Below, in pieces: positions 1 through 8,734 of a DNA stretch of 64,000 nucleotides. Position 1 is the stretch's first letter; every line of letters starts with the position of its first letter. Origin of the DNA: Sneathiella marina. GTDB lineage: Bacteria; Pseudomonadota; Alphaproteobacteria; Sneathiellales; Sneathiellaceae. The notes beneath the pieces were generated by a model that saw nothing but the letters and a program-made list of their open reading frames with translations, was not told the DNA's origin and did no database searches. The position numbers and the translations under genes were made by a program. Location: assembly GCF_023746535.1 (NCBI RefSeq), contig NZ_CP098747.1, forward strand, positions 1,370,364-1,434,363. The letters are read 5' to 3'.

Positions 1-226
1 CTGTATTGGACAAATTCTTGAGCATGGAGAGGACGGTCAGGATATTGTCTGGAACAATCCGCGAAACGGGACGGTATACGAGGTGAGCCCGAGTAGAACC
101 TATCAGCAAAGCAACGGTGAATATTGCCGGGAATATACGGCGCAATCTGATATCAACGGGCAAATTCAAACTACATACGGTATAGCCTGCCGTCAGGAAG
201 ACGGGAGCTGGAAAATCAAGAACTGA
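1..226 (+). CDS. C-terminal part of an RT0821/Lpp0805-type surface protein (partial)
   Basis: An open frame enters from the left edge and stops with TGA at 224-226, giving about 74 residues. The readable end includes YCREYTAQSDINGQ and GIACRQEDGSWKIKN. That tyrosine-cysteine-rich ending, with two cysteines followed by DGSWKI, is typical of the C-terminus of the 17-kDa surface antigen family (RT0821/Lpp0805), small envelope lipoproteins with an N-terminal glycine zipper. The N-terminus, lipobox and start lie outside the window, so family membership rests on the C-terminal domain alone. Cellular role is unknown. Confidence 0.6.
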   Translation, partial: CIGQILEHGEDGQDIVWNNPRNGTVYEVSPSRTYQQSNGEYCREYTAQSDINGQIQTTYGIACRQEDGSWKIKN

Positions 227-335
227 TATTTTCCATGTATTTGCTCTAGTGCCTTCGGGTAATTGCGAATTATACTGATTGAGGTCAATAAAAATACATA
301 TGTACGGCATATGGGGAAAAAAATGGGGGCCTTTG

Positions 336-1127
336 ATGAGCTATGACTATATTTCTGTGACAACGGACGCGCATGTGACCCGGATAACCCTCGATAGACC
401 GGAGGTCATGAACGCAATCAACAAGCCCATGCATGCTGAAATGCAATCTGCATTGGACGGCTTTGCGGCGGATGCGGCACAATATATTTGTGTGATCACG
501 GGCCGGGGCGAGCGTGCATTTTGCGCCGGCAGTGATTTAAAAGCCATCGCACAAAGCGACGGCCTTAAACGACATGTTTACCCGAAGAACGGTTACGCCG
601 GATTGATTGAACGCTACGACCTGGACAAACCGGTTATCGCGGCGGTGAACGGGGTGGCCCTGGGCGGCGGATTTGAGATTGCGCTGGCGTGTGACATCAT
701 TATTGCAACTGACACTGCCAGGTTCGGATTACCCGAACCGCTGGTTGGCGCGGTCGCAATTGGGGGCGGAATGCATCGGCTGGCCCGCCAAATTGGCCTC
801 AAAAAGGCCATGGGATTGATCTTGAGCGCCGAGAGTATCGACGCGGATAAAGGCGAAAGGCTGGGATTCGTAAATGAGGTTGTCTCGCCAAAAGATCTGG
901 AGGAGGCCATTGAGCGTTGGTGCAGCTCCATTCTTCGGTCTGCACCGCTTGCCATTCGGGCCTCGAAGGAAACCGTGATGCGCGGGCTGGATGAGACCAG
1001 CCTGGAAGCCGCGATGGACGGGCAGGCAAATTACCCGGCCTTTGCGACCTGGCGCAATGCTGAGGATACTTTGGAAGGACCCAAAGCCTTTGCCGAAAAA
1101 CGCAAACCCAACTGGAAGGGACGATAG
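336..1127 (+). CDS. enoyl-CoA hydratase/isomerase family protein (crotonase)
   Basis: A crotonase-fold enzyme of about 263 residues that probably hydrates or isomerises an enoyl-CoA in the cytoplasm. The oxyanion-hole segments are visible as RAFCAGSDLKA and GVALGGGFEIALACD. The two glutamates used by classical hydratases are present, in GGGFE and in FGLPEPLVG. I chose the ATG at 336 (MSYDYISV) because it matches the usual family N-terminus and has a G-rich stretch just upstream. The frame stays open to 279, but that extension (MRSIKIHMYGIW) does not look like family sequence. It runs alone and converges on a lipocalin-like gene only 7 bases away. The exact substrate cannot be read; the sequence resembles the carnitinyl-CoA dehydratase/CaiD branch as much as fatty acid hydratases. 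Confidence 0.85.
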   Translation: MSYDYISVTTDAHVTRITLDRPEVMNAINKPMHAEMQSALDGFAADAAQYICVITGRGERAFCAGSDLKAIAQSDGLKRHVYPKNGYAGLIERYDLDKPVIAAVNGVALGGGFEIALACDIIIATDTARFGLPEPLVGAVAIGGGMHRLARQIGLKKAMGLILSAESIDADKGERLGFVNEVVSPKDLEEAIERWCSSILRSAPLAIRASKETVMRGLDETSLEAAMDGQANYPAFATWRNAEDTLEGPKAFAEKRKPNWKGR

Positions 1128-1134
1128 CGGGGTT

Positions 1135-1545
1135 TCAGGTGCTGACGCGCCGCCAAAGCAGATGATGTTCGTAGATATTTCCAGACTTCGTCGTTTCCGG
1201 CTTGGTCTTGAGGAGCAGGTCCTTTCCCTGTTTTGCCATGGTTCTGACGAGCGGATGGCCAATCCAGTGGGCAATGGTCGAGACAACAACATCATGGCTG
1301 ACACGATCTCCCTCCAGATGGTAGGTGCCGCCATATGCAAGGCTGGTATCCGCGGTCGCAGAGGCGCCATGGGGGGCGTTCTCAAAATCCGCCCGCATCA
1401 GAAATCCGGACATTCGACCATCTGCGGCGTAAATAATCTGGCCCTTGGCATCCTCTCCCATGGGGTATCCGTCAGGTTTTCCGTTTTTGACAGACGTCCA
1501 GCTTATCAGTGTCCAGCTCCCTATTAACTCGTCAACGGTCATCAT
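1135..1545 (-). CDS. lipocalin-like domain protein
   Basis: A 136-residue soluble protein without a signal peptide. The opening MTVDELIGSWTLIS, followed by a YPMGEDAKGQIIYAADGRMS segment, is the hallmark of the lipocalin-like family (PF13924-type), where GSW is the first strand of the barrel and GxxxYxxDGRMS the second. Such proteins are often encoded beside polyketide or fatty-acyl enzymes and may bind small hydrophobic ligands; no catalytic function is established. Here it converges on an enoyl-CoA hydratase gene with only 7 bases between stops. No operon partner is visible on its own strand. Confidence 0.75.
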   Translation of the reverse strand: MMTVDELIGSWTLISWTSVKNGKPDGYPMGEDAKGQIIYAADGRMSGFLMRADFENAPHGASATADTSLAYGGTYHLEGDRVSHDVVVSTIAHWIGHPLVRTMAKQGKDLLLKTKPETTKSGNIYEHHLLWRRVST

Positions 1546-1707
1546 GATCCAAATTCCCCTTTTCTTATTATTCTAGCAGCTGCGGGGGAGCGGTCAAACC
1601 CGTTTGTAGTTGCGATCACTTGTTGTTGGCGCAGTGACCTTGTAGTCTTTTACAAGCAGTTCGAAGCTGGCCGAATTTGTCGATAATCTTGAAAGCCATG
1701 TGAACAC

Positions 1708-2331
1708 ATGAAACGAATATGTTTTGTCGGTGCCTCGACAACAGAAGGAATGGGTGATGAGACGGGACAAGGATGGCCCGGTCGCTTAAGCGCGCCACAT
1801 CGGGACCTTATCGTTCCGTATAACCTGGGTGTCGCCAGTCAGTTGCTGGGAGAAATTCGCCAACGCGCGGCGGCAGAATGCGCAGCCCGCATTAGTGATC
1901 CGGATGAGGGCGGAATTGTTTTTTGCTGTGGGATGAATGATCTTGCGCGGCATCAAGGGATTTCCCGAACGCCAATCCGACGCGTTATCCAGACTTTCGA
2001 GACGTTATTAAATGATCTGAAGCCGATCGCACCGCTGATTGCCATCGGGCCTTTCCCCGTCTATATGCCGAGTATGCCGTATCATTCGAATTTAACCGGT
2101 TTTGACCTGGATTTTCGAAATGAAGATATCGAAGAAGCGGACACCGTTTACAAAGGCCTTTGCAAAAAAAATGCGGTACCCTACTTATCTGTATTTCCCG
2201 ATCTCATGGAAAGCGATCTTTATGGCCAGTCTTTGAAGGAGGGGGATGGATTGCATCCGGGCGGCGACGGATACCAATTGCTGGCTGAAAAAATCTCACA
2301 TTGGTCCGCTTGGAAGACTTTCATCAGCTAA
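1708..2331 (+). CDS. SGNH/GDSL-type hydrolase
   Basis: A 207-residue cytoplasmic esterase or lipase of the SGNH superfamily. The family blocks occur in order: block I as FVGASTTEGMGD with the nucleophile Ser near residue 10, block III as CGMNDLAR supplying the Asn, and block V as DGLHPGGDGY supplying the Asp-His pair near the C-terminus. No signal peptide precedes block I, so it is probably intracellular. A VOC-family gene starts 23 bases downstream on the same strand, suggesting co-transcription. The substrate (acyl ester, thioester or carbohydrate ester) cannot be told from sequence. Confidence 0.82.
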   Translation: MKRICFVGASTTEGMGDETGQGWPGRLSAPHRDLIVPYNLGVASQLLGEIRQRAAAECAARISDPDEGGIVFCCGMNDLARHQGISRTPIRRVIQTFETLLNDLKPIAPLIAIGPFPVYMPSMPYHSNLTGFDLDFRNEDIEEADTVYKGLCKKNAVPYLSVFPDLMESDLYGQSLKEGDGLHPGGDGYQLLAEKISHWSAWKTFIS

Positions 2332-2354
2332 CTTCAAATGCAAGGAGAGGCGAC

Positions 2355-2771
2355 ATGTTTGCAATAAAGCACATAGATCATCTGGTATTGCGGGTCATGG
2401 ATATTCAACTGATGATGGATTTCTATATGGAAACCTTGGGCTGCACCCTGGAAAAAACCAACGAGCAAGCCGGACTCTATCAATTGCGGGCCGGCAATAG
2501 CCTCATTGATCTTGTCCCGGTTGACGGAAAAATAGGCAGGATGGGCGGCGCAGCGCCTGGCAGTGAGGGCCGTAATTTGGACCATTTTTGCCTGTCTATT
2601 GAGCCTTTTGAAGCCGATGATCTCAAATCTTATTTAAGTGAGAAGGGAATTGACCCGGGGGAAGTCCAGCAAAGATATGGCGCAGAGGGCACTGGCCCGT
2701 CCCTTTACCTGACCGATCCGGAGGGAAATGTCGTTGAACTTAAAGGACCGGCGACGGCATCCCGTGCCTGA
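2355..2771 (+). CDS. VOC family (glyoxalase/dioxygenase fold) protein
   Basis: A 138-residue protein of the vicinal-oxygen-chelate fold. Two beta-alpha-beta-beta-beta modules are recognisable: IDHLVLRVMD near the N-terminus, LDHFCLSIE in the middle and YLTDPEGNVVELKGP at the end. His in HIDHL, His in LDHFC and Glu in VVELKGP are positioned like the metal ligands of the family. The start at 2355 is favoured over the longer frame (2301) because AAGGAGAGG lies just upstream. It follows the SGNH hydrolase gene closely. The family covers glyoxalases, dioxygenases and resistance proteins; the reaction is unknown. Confidence 0.8.
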   Translation: MFAIKHIDHLVLRVMDIQLMMDFYMETLGCTLEKTNEQAGLYQLRAGNSLIDLVPVDGKIGRMGGAAPGSEGRNLDHFCLSIEPFEADDLKSYLSEKGIDPGEVQQRYGAEGTGPSLYLTDPEGNVVELKGPATASRA

Positions 2772-2800
2772 ATGAGAGAAATCCTGGCGGAAGGGGATTT

Positions 2801-3058
2801 ATGACTTGCCGGCTAATGGTCATCACCTTTGCGGTCCTGTATGCGGTCGCGATAAGCCTGTTTTTGGTTGGTACATTTGACTGGTTTGAGCTGCAAACGG
2901 GCCCCTTGGCCGGACTATTGCTTATCCCTCTCGGTCTACCCTGGTCACTCATCGAGGCGCCTGATGCCATAAGATTGCCCTTGGGCATCGGGGCGCCGTT
3001 CCTGAACCTGGTCATTTTATGGGTTGCGTGCCGGCTGATCCGCAAAAGAAACCTGTAA
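2801..3058 (+). CDS. small membrane protein of unknown function
   Basis: An 85-residue very hydrophobic protein with three likely membrane segments, roughly residues 5-25, 33-50 and 58-78, ending in the basic tail CRLIRKRNL. A good ribosome site (GGAAGGGG) sits just before the ATG, and the gene fits neatly between the VOC gene and the convergent LysE gene, which supports it being real. I do not recognise a family. The positive-inside rule suggests the C-terminus faces the cytoplasm. Confidence 0.55.
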   Translation: MTCRLMVITFAVLYAVAISLFLVGTFDWFELQTGPLAGLLLIPLGLPWSLIEAPDAIRLPLGIGAPFLNLVILWVACRLIRKRNL

Positions 3059-3064
3059 ATTAAG

Positions 3065-3697
3065 CTAGGGGGAAAGCGGGTTTCGGGCGTCGGCCAGGAG
3101 CTTTCCACCAATTCCCACAAAACAGATCCCGGCCGCCCGCTCGATCCAGTGGCTGGTTTTGGCGAAGCGCTCCATAACCGGCCTTGACGACATGAACAAG
3201 CTGACGATGCTGTACCACACAAGCGCAGAGGCAAAGACCAGGGTGATGATCACCATCAATAGCCAGGAGGGTGTTTGTGCGGTTACGGCCGTCGCGAAGA
3301 CACTGCTGAAGATAACAATGGCTTTGGGGTTGGTGAGGGTGACGAGAAATCCGAAGATAAATGGGTTTGACGTTGAACCGCGCCTCCCTTGTGAAATATC
3401 AATCCGCGCTGGTTTTGCAAAAAGCAGGCGCACACCCAGATAAATCAGGTAGCCCGCGCCCAGAATGCGAATGGACCAGGCAAGCCATTCATACTGGACC
3501 AGGATGGCCGACAACCCGACAAGGCTTAACCCGGCGTAAGTCAGCAGGCCCAAGGATACGCCCAGGGTTGTCATCAAACCCGCGCGCGTCCCCCCCTTGA
3601 TTGAAGATCGGACAACGGCGACGAAATCCGGGCCGGGCAGCATCAGGGCCGGGAGGAAAATTCCGAAGATACTCAATAAGACAACAACAGGGTCCAT
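3065..3697 (-). CDS. LysE/RhtB family exporter
   Basis: A 210-residue inner-membrane protein with about six membrane segments. The N-terminal MLPGPDFVAVVRSSIKGG segment and the central LVTLTNPKAIVIFSS stretch (residues about 125-140) are the family's conserved motifs. Members export amino acids, homoserine lactone or related solutes using the proton gradient. It is the last gene of a three-gene minus-strand run (alpha/beta hydrolase, NTF2-like protein, exporter) with only 3 bases separating it from the preceding gene, so export of a product of those enzymes is a reasonable inference. Confidence 0.88.
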   Translation of the reverse strand: MDPVVVLLSIFGIFLPALMLPGPDFVAVVRSSIKGGTRAGLMTTLGVSLGLLTYAGLSLVGLSAILVQYEWLAWSIRILGAGYLIYLGVRLLFAKPARIDISQGRRGSTSNPFIFGFLVTLTNPKAIVIFSSVFATAVTAQTPSWLLMVIITLVFASALVWYSIVSLFMSSRPVMERFAKTSHWIERAAGICFVGIGGKLLADARNPLSP

Positions 3698-3700
3698 GAT

Positions 3701-4087
3701 TTATCCGCGCTTGTAAGTTATTTTACGAACCAGTTTCCCGTTCTCGAAATGCAGAAGATCAAGGCCGATCATGCTGCGTTCCTTGTCGGCACCTTCTCCG
3801 CGAAACATGTGCAACGTCCAGCTATCCATTACCTTACCCGTTGCGTCATCGATAAAGCGATCGTCGCCGTTGAAACTGATTTTACCGAGGGTTCCGTCAA
3901 GCACTGGCTCAAACGCTTTGGAAATTGCCGCTTTTCCCTCATGTGACTTTCCCGTCGCATCTTTATACACGGCCTGCTCGGAGAAAAAACTCATGACATC
4001 TTCCATATTTTGACGATTGAAAGCATCGACGAAGCGGTCAACCAGATCAGACAATTCTGCACGGCTTTGTAATGTTGAGGTGGTCAT
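3701..4087 (-). CDS. nuclear transport factor 2-like (SnoaL-type) protein
   Basis: A 128-residue small cone-fold protein. The N-terminal helix LVDRFVDAFNRQNMEDVMSFF and the following EQAVYKDATGKSHEGKAAI are typical of SnoaL/NTF2-like ketosteroid-isomerase-fold proteins, and the end HFENGKLVRKITYKRG forms the last strand. It lies 10 bases downstream of an alpha/beta hydrolase gene and 3 bases before a LysE exporter gene, so all three are probably one transcript. NTF2-like proteins may be isomerases, cyclases or ligand binders; no specific activity can be assigned. Confidence 0.75.
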   Translation of the reverse strand: MTTSTLQSRAELSDLVDRFVDAFNRQNMEDVMSFFSEQAVYKDATGKSHEGKAAISKAFEPVLDGTLGKISFNGDDRFIDDATGKVMDSWTLHMFRGEGADKERSMIGLDLLHFENGKLVRKITYKRG

Positions 4088-4097
4088 GAAATTCTCC

Positions 4098-4976
4098 TTA
4101 TGTAGTTGCTCTGTTCAGCCCCATTTGTCGTAATATGGCGCCAACCAATGGATCATTTGCGTCATGCAATCTATCTGAAATATCGAAATGATTATCGCTA
4201 TCCAGCGCGAGATATTCAACTGCGAGCCCGGCATCCCGGCATTTTTCCGAGAACTCCTGCGATTGGCGCAGAAATGAGGCTGGTTCTCCGCCACCAACGG
4301 CGCAGATAACCGGGCAGGCGCAATAAAGCGCCAGATTTTGCGGACTATTGTCCAAAGCTTCCTGTTCTGTCAGCCGGATGTCTTCCTGCAGATCCGTATA
4401 TCTATGGGGCATGATATCGAATAAACCACTTAACGGGGAGGCACCCTTCAACAAATTAGCCGGCAACCCAAATTGCCGGGCCCAGTCTGTGGCCATCATC
4501 ATGCCGGTCAAATGACCTCCCGCAGAATGACCGGATAAGAACAAACGGTCGGGGTCACCATTATACCGGGATATATTTTCATAGACCCATTTGAGGGCCA
4601 GTTGCATTTGACGAACAATGGTTTGAATAGTGACCGCAGGACATAAATCATAATTGGGAAGGACAACCGTTGCGCCTGCCTCATTGAAAATTGGCGCAAT
4701 TTCACTATAAAAAGACTTGTCACCGCCGCGCCAGTATCCACCATGGATGAAGATAAAAACCGGCGCATTTGGTCTGTCCGCCGGAAAAATATCAACCATT
4801 TGTTTTTCAGAGTCGCCATATAGGACATCTAAATGGCCGGGTTGAGTACGCCTGACCAGGGCACTCCGGGCTCCCGCAGTTTCTATATAGTCGTTCATGT
4901 TCTCTACCGTGCGGCTCGGCAGATATTGCACGTTTAAGGCTTCTATTTCTTCCCTGTTGAGATTGTCATACCTCAT
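4098..4976 (-). CDS. alpha/beta hydrolase, arylformamidase-like
   Basis: A 292-residue cytoplasmic serine hydrolase. HGGYWRGGDKS (about residues 78-88) is the oxyanion-hole motif of the hormone-sensitive-lipase and kynurenine formamidase branch, GHSAGGHLTG holds the nucleophile Ser, and the C-terminal DNHFDI supplies the His. These motifs match bacterial arylformamidase-like esterases. It is the first gene of a three-gene minus-strand operon ending in a LysE exporter. No tryptophan dioxygenase or kynureninase is nearby, so a role in kynurenine metabolism is not supported by context. Confidence 0.78.
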   Translation of the reverse strand: MRYDNLNREEIEALNVQYLPSRTVENMNDYIETAGARSALVRRTQPGHLDVLYGDSEKQMVDIFPADRPNAPVFIFIHGGYWRGGDKSFYSEIAPIFNEAGATVVLPNYDLCPAVTIQTIVRQMQLALKWVYENISRYNGDPDRLFLSGHSAGGHLTGMMMATDWARQFGLPANLLKGASPLSGLFDIMPHRYTDLQEDIRLTEQEALDNSPQNLALYCACPVICAVGGGEPASFLRQSQEFSEKCRDAGLAVEYLALDSDNHFDISDRLHDANDPLVGAILRQMGLNRATT

Positions 4977-5222
4977 TATATTCCCTTTATTGGTTAGAGG
5001 GTTATTTTCAGTATTACATAATTATTATTGCAGTGCTAATTTCTAAATACTGTCCGTAAAATATCGAAAACTGGATTACGATCCACTTGTTTCCGCTGTG
5101 TTTTTTTGGGCAGTTAAGGTCCCATTAACCCAAATCCACTAAATTCAGTCGAGACCAAAAGTCTCATTGTTAAAATCCAAGCCGGTTCAATCAAAAGAAC
5201 TCGTCAAAGTTGGGAATGTAAT

Positions 5223-6242
5223 ATGCGTTTAAAATCACTCCTCGGTGCGGGAATCCTTCTTGCAGCAACATCTATGATGACGGGGGTTTTGGCAGCTGAA
5301 ACCATGATATTCAGGATCGGCACCGGCGGCATCAGCGGCACATATTATCCGGTTGGCCAGGCAATTGCGACGATGATTTCCAACCCTCTTGCAAAATCTG
5401 ATTGCGGCACACTCCCTTGCGGCGTATCCGGATTACTCGCCGTCGGGCAGGCATCCAATGGATCTGTTGCAAATATTGCCGGTATTCGTTCCGGACAGAT
5501 AGAAAGCGGCTTCTCCCAATCCGACATTGCCCATTGGGCGCGAACGGGCACCGGCTTCTACATTGGTGACAGTCCGGACCAGAAAATTATGGCGATCGCG
5601 AGCCTTTATACGGAAACTATTCACCTGGCGGTCCGTCAGGATTCTGGAATCAAATCAATTTATGATTTGGCCGGTAAGCGGGTTTCCCTTGATGACCCCG
5701 GGTCCGGCACCCTTGTCGACGCACGGATTATTCTGAAGGCTTACGGGATTTCCGAAACGGACATGGATGTACAATATGTGAAGGCATCGGAAGCCATAAA
5801 AAAAATGAAGGCCGATAAGCTGGACGCTTTTTTCGTCATCGCAGGATTTCCCTCTAAAGCGATTTCCGATTTAAGCAACGACATTCAGATTTCCCTGATA
5901 AATATTGACGGGGCGGCAGCGTCGAGAATTACGCGGGAAAATGAGTTCTTCTCTGAGCAAACCATTCCTGCCGGAACCTATCGGAATGTAAGCCAGGTCA
6001 AGACACTGGGTGTCGGGGCCTTATGGATCGTAAATAAAAATGTCGATGCGGAACGGGCGTATAAAATCACCCGTAAATTCTGGGAAAGCCTGCCTGATTT
6101 TAAAAAGTCGGGAGGCCATCCCAAACTGTCAAAGATTTCTCTTGAAACGGCCTTCCAGTCAATGAGTGTGCCTTTGCATCCCGGCGCAAAAAAATATTAT
6201 GAGGAAAACGGGTTGCTGAACGAAAAGATGTTGCGAAATTGA
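5223..6242 (+). CDS. TAXI family TRAP-type solute-binding protein
   Basis: A 339-residue secreted binding protein. A classic signal peptide (MRLKSLLGAG then a hydrophobic core, cleaved after VLA near residue 24) precedes FRIGTGGISGTYYPVG, the characteristic TAXI-family opening. Downstream, SGQIESGFSQSD and LAGKRVSLDDPGSGT match the ligand-binding lobes. Two cysteines in SDCGTLPCG may form a disulfide. TAXI proteins normally feed a fused DctQM permease, but none is encoded here. Instead a membrane histidine kinase begins 10 bases downstream, so this protein probably works as a ligand sensor for the kinase. Ligand unknown. Confidence 0.87.
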   Translation: MRLKSLLGAGILLAATSMMTGVLAAETMIFRIGTGGISGTYYPVGQAIATMISNPLAKSDCGTLPCGVSGLLAVGQASNGSVANIAGIRSGQIESGFSQSDIAHWARTGTGFYIGDSPDQKIMAIASLYTETIHLAVRQDSGIKSIYDLAGKRVSLDDPGSGTLVDARIILKAYGISETDMDVQYVKASEAIKKMKADKLDAFFVIAGFPSKAISDLSNDIQISLINIDGAAASRITRENEFFSEQTIPAGTYRNVSQVKTLGVGALWIVNKNVDAERAYKITRKFWESLPDFKKSGGHPKLSKISLETAFQSMSVPLHPGAKKYYEENGLLNEKMLRN

Positions 6243-6252
6243 GGCCAGGCAA

Positions 6253-8067
6253 ATGATCAGAAATTGGCTGATGAAGCTCAACGATAAAATAGAATCAAAA
6301 AACATTCCTGAATGGAACAACGCCTATGTTGCAGGTATTTTTTGCCTGTCATTATTTGTGATTGCGACAATTACTTATGTGCAGGTTACGTTGTCAAAAA
6401 TCGAGGAATCCGTGCCTTTGCAGATTGTTGCCCAGGAGCAAGCCGTTGACGAAATAATTGACCAGTTCGCGGTTGCCAACAACGCACTTGTCCTTGCCCA
6501 GCTTGCAGAAGGGGTGAAGCGCAGAGGGTATATTGACCTCGCGCGGGAAAAGATCCAGCAAGTTCACGAGGCATTGGAAAAAGAACGTATCCTGTTCAGC
6601 TTTGATAACCTTATCGGTACAGCAGCAATTTATGCTGTTATTCAGCCGGCGACCTATGATGTCCAGAATTGGCTTGCGCAGGGGATCAGTGGGTTACCGC
6701 CCGAAGCCTCCATCGTGCTTGAAGCGGCTTCCGTTCGATCGCGAACAGCCATTGATGAAGCTGAAAAATTACAAAAACAGACATCGGAAATGGCCTCAAG
6801 TCTTTTGGCGGCCCAGGCGGAACGGATCAACGCGTTTCGAGGCATCATGATCCTCGTTTTATTTTTGCTGGCAGGGCTCGCGGCTGTGCTGACTTACTAT
6901 ATCTACAACAGATGGCTGGCCAGCCGTGAACTGGAAAGAAGCGAGCTCAAGCATCGACGTATATATGAAAATGCGACTGAAGGAATTTTTCAAGTTCATC
7001 TCAACGGTACTTTTATCGATACCAATCCTGCTATGGCTACCATGCTCGGATATGGGTCGTCGCATGAAATGGTGGAAGAGGTTAAATCCTTTGTCACTGA
7101 AATTTACCTGGATACAGAGGTTGCCGAAAAGCATTTGATGCTGTTGACCAAGGGTCAGTATCTTATCGACGAAATCTATCAGTGGCGACGCCGGGACGGG
7201 ACGCTCATTTGGGGGGCACTCAATGCGCATGCAGTCTATGATAAAAAAGGCACATTGATGCATGTTGAGGGAACCCTGACAGATATGAATGCCCGGGTGC
7301 GCGCAGAATTGAATTTGCGTAAAGCCAAGGAACTGGCGGAGTTGGCCAACCGCGCCAAGTCTGAATTCCTGGCAAATATGAGCCATGAACTTCGAACCCC
7401 GCTGAACGCTGTTATCGGGTTCTCGGAAATCCTTCAATCAGAGGCCTTCGGACCTTTGGGCCATGCAAATTACAAGGATTACTCCAATGATATTCATGCG
7501 GCCGGAAAGCATTTGCTGGATGTGATCAACGATGTCCTTGATGTGGCCAAGATTGAGGCCGGTCAGCTTACTCTGACGGAAAGCAATATGGAGCTGTCGG
7601 CGACGGTTGCCTCCTGTATCCGTATGTTGTCGGTGCGGGCATTCAATGCCGGTATCAAACTAACCTCCGATATACCCGGCGATTTACCGGGCTTTCTGGG
7701 GGACGAAACCCGAATCAAACAGATACTTGTCAATATTGCGTCGAACGCGATCAAATTTACGGACAAGGGTGGATCGGTCACGGTTACCGCCCAGATGCGG
7801 GATGATGGCGGCATATCCCTGCGTGTCACGGATACGGGAATTGGCATAGCAAAGAAAGATATCCCGCGTGTTCTTGACCGGTTCGGACAGGTTCAAACCA
7901 CCTATGCCCGTAACAACGAGGGGACGGGCCTTGGGCTGACGCTGGTCCAGATGCTGGTCGAAGTGCATGGCGGTGAGTTTACTCTAACAAGCGAGGTGGA
8001 AGTCGGCACAGTATGCTCTATTCATTTCCCATCTGATCGCACTGTGAAAATGGCCGCAGCTGTCTAG
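6253..8067 (+). CDS. membrane PAS-domain sensor histidine kinase
   Basis: A 604-residue inner-membrane kinase. Two membrane segments (about 27-46 and 197-217) flank a roughly 150-residue periplasmic helical region. A PAS domain covers about 232-350. The HisKA dimerisation helix has SHELRTPL with phospho-acceptor His378, and the ATP-binding domain shows N494 in NIASNAIKF, DTGIGI (527-532) and GTGLGL (557-562). There is no receiver domain and no response regulator gene nearby, so the partner is elsewhere. It starts 10 bases after a TAXI binding protein with a GAGG ribosome site, implying co-expression and sensing of the ligand-loaded TAXI protein. Confidence 0.9.
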   Translation: MIRNWLMKLNDKIESKNIPEWNNAYVAGIFCLSLFVIATITYVQVTLSKIEESVPLQIVAQEQAVDEIIDQFAVANNALVLAQLAEGVKRRGYIDLAREKIQQVHEALEKERILFSFDNLIGTAAIYAVIQPATYDVQNWLAQGISGLPPEASIVLEAASVRSRTAIDEAEKLQKQTSEMASSLLAAQAERINAFRGIMILVLFLLAGLAAVLTYYIYNRWLASRELERSELKHRRIYENATEGIFQVHLNGTFIDTNPAMATMLGYGSSHEMVEEVKSFVTEIYLDTEVAEKHLMLLTKGQYLIDEIYQWRRRDGTLIWGALNAHAVYDKKGTLMHVEGTLTDMNARVRAELNLRKAKELAELANRAKSEFLANMSHELRTPLNAVIGFSEILQSEAFGPLGHANYKDYSNDIHAAGKHLLDVINDVLDVAKIEAGQLTLTESNMELSATVASCIRMLSVRAFNAGIKLTSDIPGDLPGFLGDETRIKQILVNIASNAIKFTDKGGSVTVTAQMRDDGGISLRVTDTGIGIAKKDIPRVLDRFGQVQTTYARNNEGTGLGLTLVQMLVEVHGGEFTLTSEVEVGTVCSIHFPSDRTVKMAAAV

Positions 8068-8085
8068 CCTGCAATCGGGAATATG

Positions 8086-8715
8086 CTAGGTATTTGCGCG
8101 CCAGTATTCCTCCAGTATGTCAGCTTGCAACAGGGCGAGGGTCACGGCGACAACCATCAGAATTGCCAATGCTATATTAATGACACGCAGCGCTTTTGTG
8201 GATTTAACCAGCCGCCGCAGGACATTCCCTCCGTAACACCAAATGGAATTCAGCGGGAAACTGACGGCCGCAAAAATCAGCATGATTGTTATCACCTGTC
8301 CAACATAACTGGTGGTCGGTGAGACGAATTGTGAATAGGCCGCAATTATGGTGACCCAGGCTTTCGGGTTGAGAGGATGCAGGATAACACCGGCCAAATA
8401 CCCGGGATTACTGGACCTGTCATCGATTTCAGGGCTCGCGGTTGCAACCTTGAAGGCCAGATAGATGATGTACAGAACAGACACAAACAAAAAGACAACC
8501 TGCAGGGTCGGGAAGGTTACGAAGAGCGACCCCAGCCCGAGCGCGACGGCCAGGCAGACCAGCAGAAATCCGGAAATGCTGCCAACAAGAAACGGCAAGG
8601 ATCGACGATAGCCAAAACTCGCGCCGGAGGCCATCAACGCCATATTGACCGGACCCGGCGAGCCGACCATGGAGATCGCGAACATGGCAATGAGAGCAAT
8701 TTTTCCGAATTCCAT
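8086..8715 (-). CDS. LysE family exporter
   Basis: A 209-residue inner-membrane transporter with about six membrane segments. GSPGPVNMALMASGASFG near the N-terminus is the family motif, and LHPLNPKAWVTIIAAYSQF is the central one. It exports an amino acid or similar solute. The gene is divergent from a MocR/GntR-type regulator with a 102-base shared intergenic region packed with ATTGTCA repeats, so that regulator very likely controls it. It is a different paralogue from the LysE gene at 3065-3697. Confidence 0.88.
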   Translation of the reverse strand: MEFGKIALIAMFAISMVGSPGPVNMALMASGASFGYRRSLPFLVGSISGFLLVCLAVALGLGSLFVTFPTLQVVFLFVSVLYIIYLAFKVATASPEIDDRSSNPGYLAGVILHPLNPKAWVTIIAAYSQFVSPTTSYVGQVITIMLIFAAVSFPLNSIWCYGGNVLRRLVKSTKALRVINIALAILMVVAVTLALLQADILEEYWRANT

Positions 8716-8734
8716 CGGGATTCTTTCTTAAATA

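Noticed and set aside
4098-4976. Kynurenine formamidase of tryptophan breakdown
   Set aside because: The hydrolase has the arylformamidase motif, but no kynurenine pathway gene is nearby, so only the general fold is claimed.
5151-5165. GAGAC-CAAAA-GTCTC inverted repeat upstream of the TAXI gene
   Set aside because: The five-base arms are too short to call an operator or hairpin without further evidence.
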